Origin: Candidatus Omnitrophota bacterium
Lineage (GTDB): Bacteria; Hinthialibacterota; Hinthialibacteria; Hinthialibacterales; Hinthialibacteraceae
Assembly: GCA_016934335.1 (NCBI GenBank)
Contig: JAFGTC010000227.1
Location: 1-34,919, forward strand
Reading direction: 5' to 3'
DNA length: 34,919 nucleotides
The first letter of the stretch is position 1. Each line of letters starts with the position of its first letter. Under the pieces are notes generated by a model, which had not been told where the DNA came from, did not search any database, and worked only from the letters and a program-made list of their open reading frames with translations. The translations under genes and the position numbers were made by a program. This document shows positions 31,556 to 34,919 of this stretch, piece by piece.

Positions 31556-33181
31556 TTATTCCAGAGTTTTTTCCCATTCTGGATTGACGGTGCGCGCGAA
31601 TTGGCGAGCCGGGTGATCCGCCGGAAGTTCGCGCAGAAAGAAGGGCGAACCCTCCTTGTTCTGGCTTTCCAAATCACCCTTCAGCCTGCGCAGATAATCG
31701 AGAAATTCATCATCGCTCCAATCGGAGCGATGGCTTTTAAAGATGAGAATATAGGACGGTTCGTCGAAGGGAACTTCGTAGCCGGTTGGAATGTTCCGGG
31801 CGAAATGAAAGAGGGTTCCGGGCTTCATCAGTCTGCGATGCCCCGCGCGGCAGAGCACCCATTGCCCTTTGACGGTATAGATGATGCTTTCGGTGCTATG
31901 GGCGTGTTCGGGCGTATATTGACCGGGGATCATTTCGATATAGTGGCATTGGGATTCTTCCGCCTTCATCAAGGGGCCAATGCGTCCTTCGAGAGTTTCC
32001 ACGCCGGGGCATTCCCGGGGATCGGTGATATCGTCAATCACGCGGACGCCGCCCCATGCCTGGGTCTGGTTGTCAAGGCCGGCCTCGGCGGGAAAACGAT
32101 CGGCGAGCCAATGGAGGATTTCTCCGTAAAACGCTTCGTTGTAAGGATTGCGCAAACTGGCGAAGCTGAAGCGTTCTTTGATGCGCTCGTCAAAGGTCTC
32201 CGGCGACATTTGGAAATTATGATCGCAGTTGGGGACATCGACGGCGGCTGCGTCCAGGCTGCCGGCTTTTTTCATCCTCTCCACCGCTCGCCGATTGTCT
32301 CCGGGCGGGACGTTCATATCGAGTTGGCCTTGGATGGCCAGAGCCGGTTTGAGGATGTATTGGTAGAGTTCCCCCGGTTCGTTGTCGAGTTCTTCGCGCT
32401 TGCGTTCAAGCGGCATGCGCCAGTCCTGTCCGTCAAGAGAGAACGTAAACGATTTGAGGCCGTCGCGGGCCGCTTGAAACATGTCTTGATAACCGTATCC
32501 CAGGCGTAAATCGTGAAACGCATGCCGCTTCGCCCAATCCATATTGGCTTCGCTTTGCTCCGCCCATTCTTTGAGGCGGCCGAAATTATATGCGTACAAT
32601 TCCGGCGATGAACTCGATAATCCTCCCAAAAACATATACCCATCGGCATGGACTTTATCTTTGGCCGCCAGACAGGCGAGATACGCCCCCGCGCTCTCTC
32701 CCGCGACAAGGACGGTCAGAATATCCGCCCGGTGGCGGGCGAAGAGCATGGCGGCTTTCAAATCATCGGCCTGATCCTGATAGGAAGCGGGATTTTGGGG
32801 CTGGCTGGATTTTCCATAACCCCGTTTGTCGAATCGCAGGGTTGCGTACCCCGCTTCAATCAGCCGATCCGACAATCGCTTCAAGGCGTCGCGTTTGGGG
32901 GCTTGGGGATGAAGAAATTCCCCGTCGCGAGTATGCGATAATGTGCCGCCGGCGAGAATCACGCAGCAATAAGGGCCGCCGGCTTCGGGAAAGGAGAGTT
33001 CTCCGGCGATGACGACTCCTCCGGAAGAAGCGAAAGAGACTTCCAGAATTGTTTCATCCGCGGAGCGCTCGTGGTCGTGATAACGATGCGCAAAAACCTG
33101 GGGCGCGGTCGTCAAGATACTCCACATAAAGATCCAAACTAGTTTCGATGAAGCGATGCGTCGAAGATGATTTTTTTTCAT
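31556..33181 (-). CDS. Exported alpha/beta hydrolase fused to a cupin domain
   Basis: 541 residues from ATG 33181 (GAGG three nt upstream, rather close); the frame extends 18 codons further without a better site. A signal peptide (about 1-31, ending in QVFA) precedes a His-rich mature start (HRYHDH). The alpha/beta-hydrolase domain (about 45-365) has a nucleophile elbow VAGESAGAYL with Ser near 163, RFDKRGYGKS near 116-125, the acid Asp in GQLDMNVPPGD near 288 and His in NCDHNFQM near 321, so the triad is complete. A cupin (about 377-485) follows with IEMIPGQYTPEHAHSTES and KGQWVLCRAG, where HAH and Glu are probable metal ligands. Esterase activity is likely; the substrate is unknown. It is divergent from the FG-GAP gene. 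Confidence 0.88.
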   Translation of the reverse strand: MKKNHLRRIASSKLVWIFMWSILTTAPQVFAHRYHDHERSADETILEVSFASSGGVVIAGELSFPEAGGPYCCVILAGGTLSHTRDGEFLHPQAPKRDALKRLSDRLIEAGYATLRFDKRGYGKSSQPQNPASYQDQADDLKAAMLFARHRADILTVLVAGESAGAYLACLAAKDKVHADGYMFLGGLSSSSPELYAYNFGRLKEWAEQSEANMDWAKRHAFHDLRLGYGYQDMFQAARDGLKSFTFSLDGQDWRMPLERKREELDNEPGELYQYILKPALAIQGQLDMNVPPGDNRRAVERMKKAGSLDAAAVDVPNCDHNFQMSPETFDERIKERFSFASLRNPYNEAFYGEILHWLADRFPAEAGLDNQTQAWGGVRVIDDITDPRECPGVETLEGRIGPLMKAEESQCHYIEMIPGQYTPEHAHSTESIIYTVKGQWVLCRAGHRRLMKPGTLFHFARNIPTGYEVPFDEPSYILIFKSHRSDWSDDEFLDYLRRLKGDLESQNKEGSPFFLRELPADHPARQFARTVNPEWEKTLE

Positions 33182-33217
33182 TACCTCAATCCATCCCTTT
33201 CTTGGCTTTGTTGTCCA

Positions 33218-33242
33218 TGTTACGATTTTTTGCATCGTAACA
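33218..33242. promoter_or_regulatory. Perfect 9-bp inverted repeat in a divergent intergenic region
   Basis: TGTTACGAT (33218-33226) and ATCGTAACA (33234-33242) flank seven bases. The site lies about 40 nt upstream of the hydrolase-cupin start on one side and 30 nt upstream of the FG-GAP start on the other, in a 90-bp gap. It is well placed as an operator serving both genes. Confidence 0.55.
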
Positions 33243-33271
33243 CCATATACAAAATTTACAAGGAGTTCACC

Positions 33272-34522
33272 ATGAGATTTTGGAGTTTGAATGCAGCAGT
33301 GCTTGGATTGGCGTTAGCGGCTTCAGCAGGGGCGCATGCTATGGAAAACCAGAAATTTGTGTATCGCGCCGCTTCATTGGATTTGCCGGATTTTCTTACG
33401 GAGGGGCGTCTGTTTCTGGATCCGGAAATGGCTTTCGGCAATTGGTTCGGCGGAGGGGTGACAGTGGGGGATTGGGATCGGGACGGTTATAACGATATTT
33501 TTATTTCCTCGTTTTTGGCCGATCCGGATGGAGTGGAGAACGCGGGCGCGATTTATGTATTTTTGGGGCCGGATTTTACTGAGACGGAACGAATAACGGC
33601 TCTCCCCGAGCCGGAAGAAGGCGATAATTTCGGCATGCAGATTGAATTTGCCGACATGAATGGAGATTCGAGCCAGGATTTAGTCACGACCTGTCTTCGC
33701 AGCCGGTGGGTATCCAGCGACGAGAGTCTAACGATGGATCAGGCGGGCAGTTTTCGCATTGTGTGGGGGCCGGATTATGCCGGCGGCATCCGTTTGTTTG
33801 ACGAGTATCCTGAAGCGGGCGCGACGCTGGGGCGCGGTCTTGCCGCCGCCGATTTCAACATGGACGGCAATATGGATCTTGCCATAGGCGGAATTGGCGC
33901 ATACGGCGCTTTGGGGAAAGTCATCTTTCGCTATGGCCCCGATTTCAACGAACAATCTGAAATCTTATCGCCGATCATCGAGAATGGAATGCGATTCGGG
34001 GTTAGTTTGGCTGCCGGGGATTGGAACGCGGACGGCTATGTGGATTTAATCGCAGGCGCCGACAAAGTCTCGAGCGAATCAGGCTTGGACAAAGCGGGGC
34101 AAGTGCAAATCTGGCTTGGCCCCGACTATCGGGAAGATCAAGTGATTATTTTCGAAGAATCCAATCCTGAGGTGGATCGGAATTTCGGCGCTTCCGTGGA
34201 TTTTGGCGACTTGACGGGAGACGGCGTTCCCGATTTAGTCGTCGGCATAAGCAACGCGAAATGGGAAAACAAAAGCTGGGTCGGTCAAGTGCAGATTTAT
34301 CCCGGCCCCGATTATGAAGAAATGATTGAACTCAATTCACCCATCCGGGAAGAAAATTCCATTTTCGGTTCGGAAATCAAAATCGCCGATGTCAACGGAG
34401 ACGGCTGCAGCGATTTAGTCGTCGGCGAGTATTATGCAACCGTGGATGGACTCAGCATGGCAGGCCGGGCGTGGTTGTTCCTTGGCGTAAAAACGGAAGT
34501 CGAAACTTGGTCTTTGTTTTAA
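33272..34522 (+). CDS. Exported FG-GAP/VCBS-repeat (integrin-alpha-like beta-propeller) protein
   Basis: 416 residues from ATG 33272 with AAGGAG upstream; the frame extends 35 codons further but overlaps the divergent gene. The signal peptide (1-22) ends AGAHA. The mature part consists of about six FG-GAP repeats with calcium loops of the form D-x-D/N-x-D-G: DWDRDGYNDI, DMNGDSSQDL, DFNMDGNMDL, DWNADGYVDL, DLTGDGVPDL and DVNGDGCSDL. Each is preceded by a phrase like GPDF or GPDY about 35-40 residues away. This gives a seven-bladed beta-propeller fold. Such proteins bind ligands or act as adhesins at the cell surface. No enzymatic motif is seen. It is a single-gene unit closed by a strong terminator. 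Confidence 0.93.
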   Translation: MRFWSLNAAVLGLALAASAGAHAMENQKFVYRAASLDLPDFLTEGRLFLDPEMAFGNWFGGGVTVGDWDRDGYNDIFISSFLADPDGVENAGAIYVFLGPDFTETERITALPEPEEGDNFGMQIEFADMNGDSSQDLVTTCLRSRWVSSDESLTMDQAGSFRIVWGPDYAGGIRLFDEYPEAGATLGRGLAAADFNMDGNMDLAIGGIGAYGALGKVIFRYGPDFNEQSEILSPIIENGMRFGVSLAAGDWNADGYVDLIAGADKVSSESGLDKAGQVQIWLGPDYREDQVIIFEESNPEVDRNFGASVDFGDLTGDGVPDLVVGISNAKWENKSWVGQVQIYPGPDYEEMIELNSPIREENSIFGSEIKIADVNGDGCSDLVVGEYYATVDGLSMAGRAWLFLGVKTEVETWSLF

Positions 34523-34610
34523 ATTGATACCTATCTTGCATGCGCCAGAGGAAAAATTCGACCATGTATGAGATTTATGCATATAAAAATTATAACAATT
34601 ATATGAAAAC

Positions 34611-34640
34611 CCCCGGGAGGATTCTCCCGGGGATTTTTTT
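34611..34640. terminator. Bidirectional rho-independent terminator
   Basis: CCCCGGGAG (34611-34619) pairs with CTCCCGGGG (34624-34632), followed by seven T on the plus strand (34634-34640) and a shorter T run on the minus strand. It serves the FG-GAP gene and the convergent gene at the window end. Confidence 0.93.
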
Positions 34641-34657
34641 GCGATTCGTTTTGCCTG

Positions 34658-34919
34658 TCAGTAGGGGCGTCCGATGCGGCCCGGCAGGGGCTTGTCGTGC
34701 AAGAGGCCTCGAAGCGTGTACAGCTGAATCAAGCCGCTGTTGATCAGGCGCTCGCCGGTTCCCAATTCGGCGAGTCCGGAATCGCTGGCGCCATATCCGC
34801 CGCGGGCCGCCGATTGAATATCGGGGAAGTAATATTCCGGCCAATCCTGCGGGGCGTTGTCGCAATAGCCGGCCAGGTAAGCGTGGGGCAGGCCGGATTT
34901 TTCGCGTACATCCAGTTGA
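34658..34919 (-). CDS. C-terminal fragment of an unidentified protein, possibly ceramidase-like (partial)
   Basis: The frame enters from the right edge and ends in TGA at 34660-34658, giving 86 residues. It contains HAYLAGYCDNAPQDWPEYYF, then ARGGYGASDSGLAEL, GTGERLINSG and LIQLYTLRGLL. The order of a Gly-Tyr-x-Asn segment, an aromatic stretch, a Gly-Gly-Tyr and a Gly-Glu-x-Leu helix resembles the end of the neutral/alkaline non-lysosomal ceramidase-type N-terminal domain found in many bacterial exported proteins. The match is by pattern only and the catalytic part is outside the window. A bidirectional terminator follows the stop by 18 nt. Confidence 0.6.
   Translation of the reverse strand, partial: QLDVREKSGLPHAYLAGYCDNAPQDWPEYYFPDIQSAARGGYGASDSGLAELGTGERLINSGLIQLYTLRGLLHDKPLPGRIGRPY

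Noticed and set aside
31341-31616. 91-residue plus-strand open frame
   Set aside because: No convincing ribosome binding site, no recognisable motif, and its end overlaps the hydrolase-cupin gene.
31601-32509. 302-residue plus-strand open frame
   Set aside because: Antisense to the alpha/beta-hydrolase-cupin gene, whose motifs are unambiguous.

Overview
The window looks like a chromosomal segment of an uncultured Gram-negative bacterium of moderate GC content. It encodes a lone type IV/II prepilin with Asp-rich loops, large exported proteins with FG-GAP, C-type-lectin, CARDB and FGE-type domains, CreD, a mitochondrial-type citrate synthase, many PAS and sigma-54 regulators, and multihaem redox proteins. 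This mix is typical of anaerobic or facultative bacteria related to the deltaproteobacteria or the PVC/FCB candidate phyla. I cannot place it more exactly from sequence alone. No tRNA, rRNA, CRISPR array, insertion sequence or phage gene was seen.

Layout. 1-4008: a partial TMTC-like membrane glycosyltransferase, an exported acidic protein, an MECR-like enoyl reductase and CsaA. 4096-14031: the most interesting block, all on the minus strand. It reads, in order of transcription: SpoIIE-type phosphatase, sigma-54 activator, an intergenic region with a sigma-54 promoter and dyad repeats, a Cys-rich HTH protein, a CCG/HdrD-like Fe-S protein, a NarI-like cytochrome b, a four-cluster ferredoxin with a C-terminal membrane helix, an NrfD-like membrane protein fused to a tetrahaem c domain, a Cys-rich histidine kinase and a receiver protein. 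14305-16198: prepilin, DUF218/YdcF-like protein and YjbQ. 16649-23541: citrate synthase, an RmlD-like reductase, MazG, an exported unknown, a flavodoxin-like protein, a Tat-type AGE epimerase and an ICMT-like methyltransferase. 23693-34919: CreD, an SGNH hydrolase, three large exported multidomain proteins, an alpha/beta-hydrolase-cupin fusion and the tail of a possible ceramidase-like protein.

How the genes work together. The block 5984-10605 has the subunit set of a DsrMKJOP/Hmc-type transmembrane electron-transfer complex (K, M, O and P, with the cytochrome J function apparently fused to P). No dehydrogenase, hydrogenase or sulfite reductase lies beside it. Four regulators surround or are co-transcribed with it, and all carry clustered cysteines in their sensory parts. 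The promoter region has a sigma-54 -24/-12 element with the exact 10-base GG-to-GC spacing and an upstream inverted repeat, and the adjacent gene is a sigma-54 activator. The simplest reading is a redox-responsive, sigma-54-controlled membrane redox complex.

The rest is mainly core metabolism and a set of secreted or surface proteins whose function cannot be fixed from sequence. Several intergenic dyads (33218-33242, 31200-31238, 19929-19947) and an FNR/CRP-type box (21351-21364) are reported as candidate regulatory sites.
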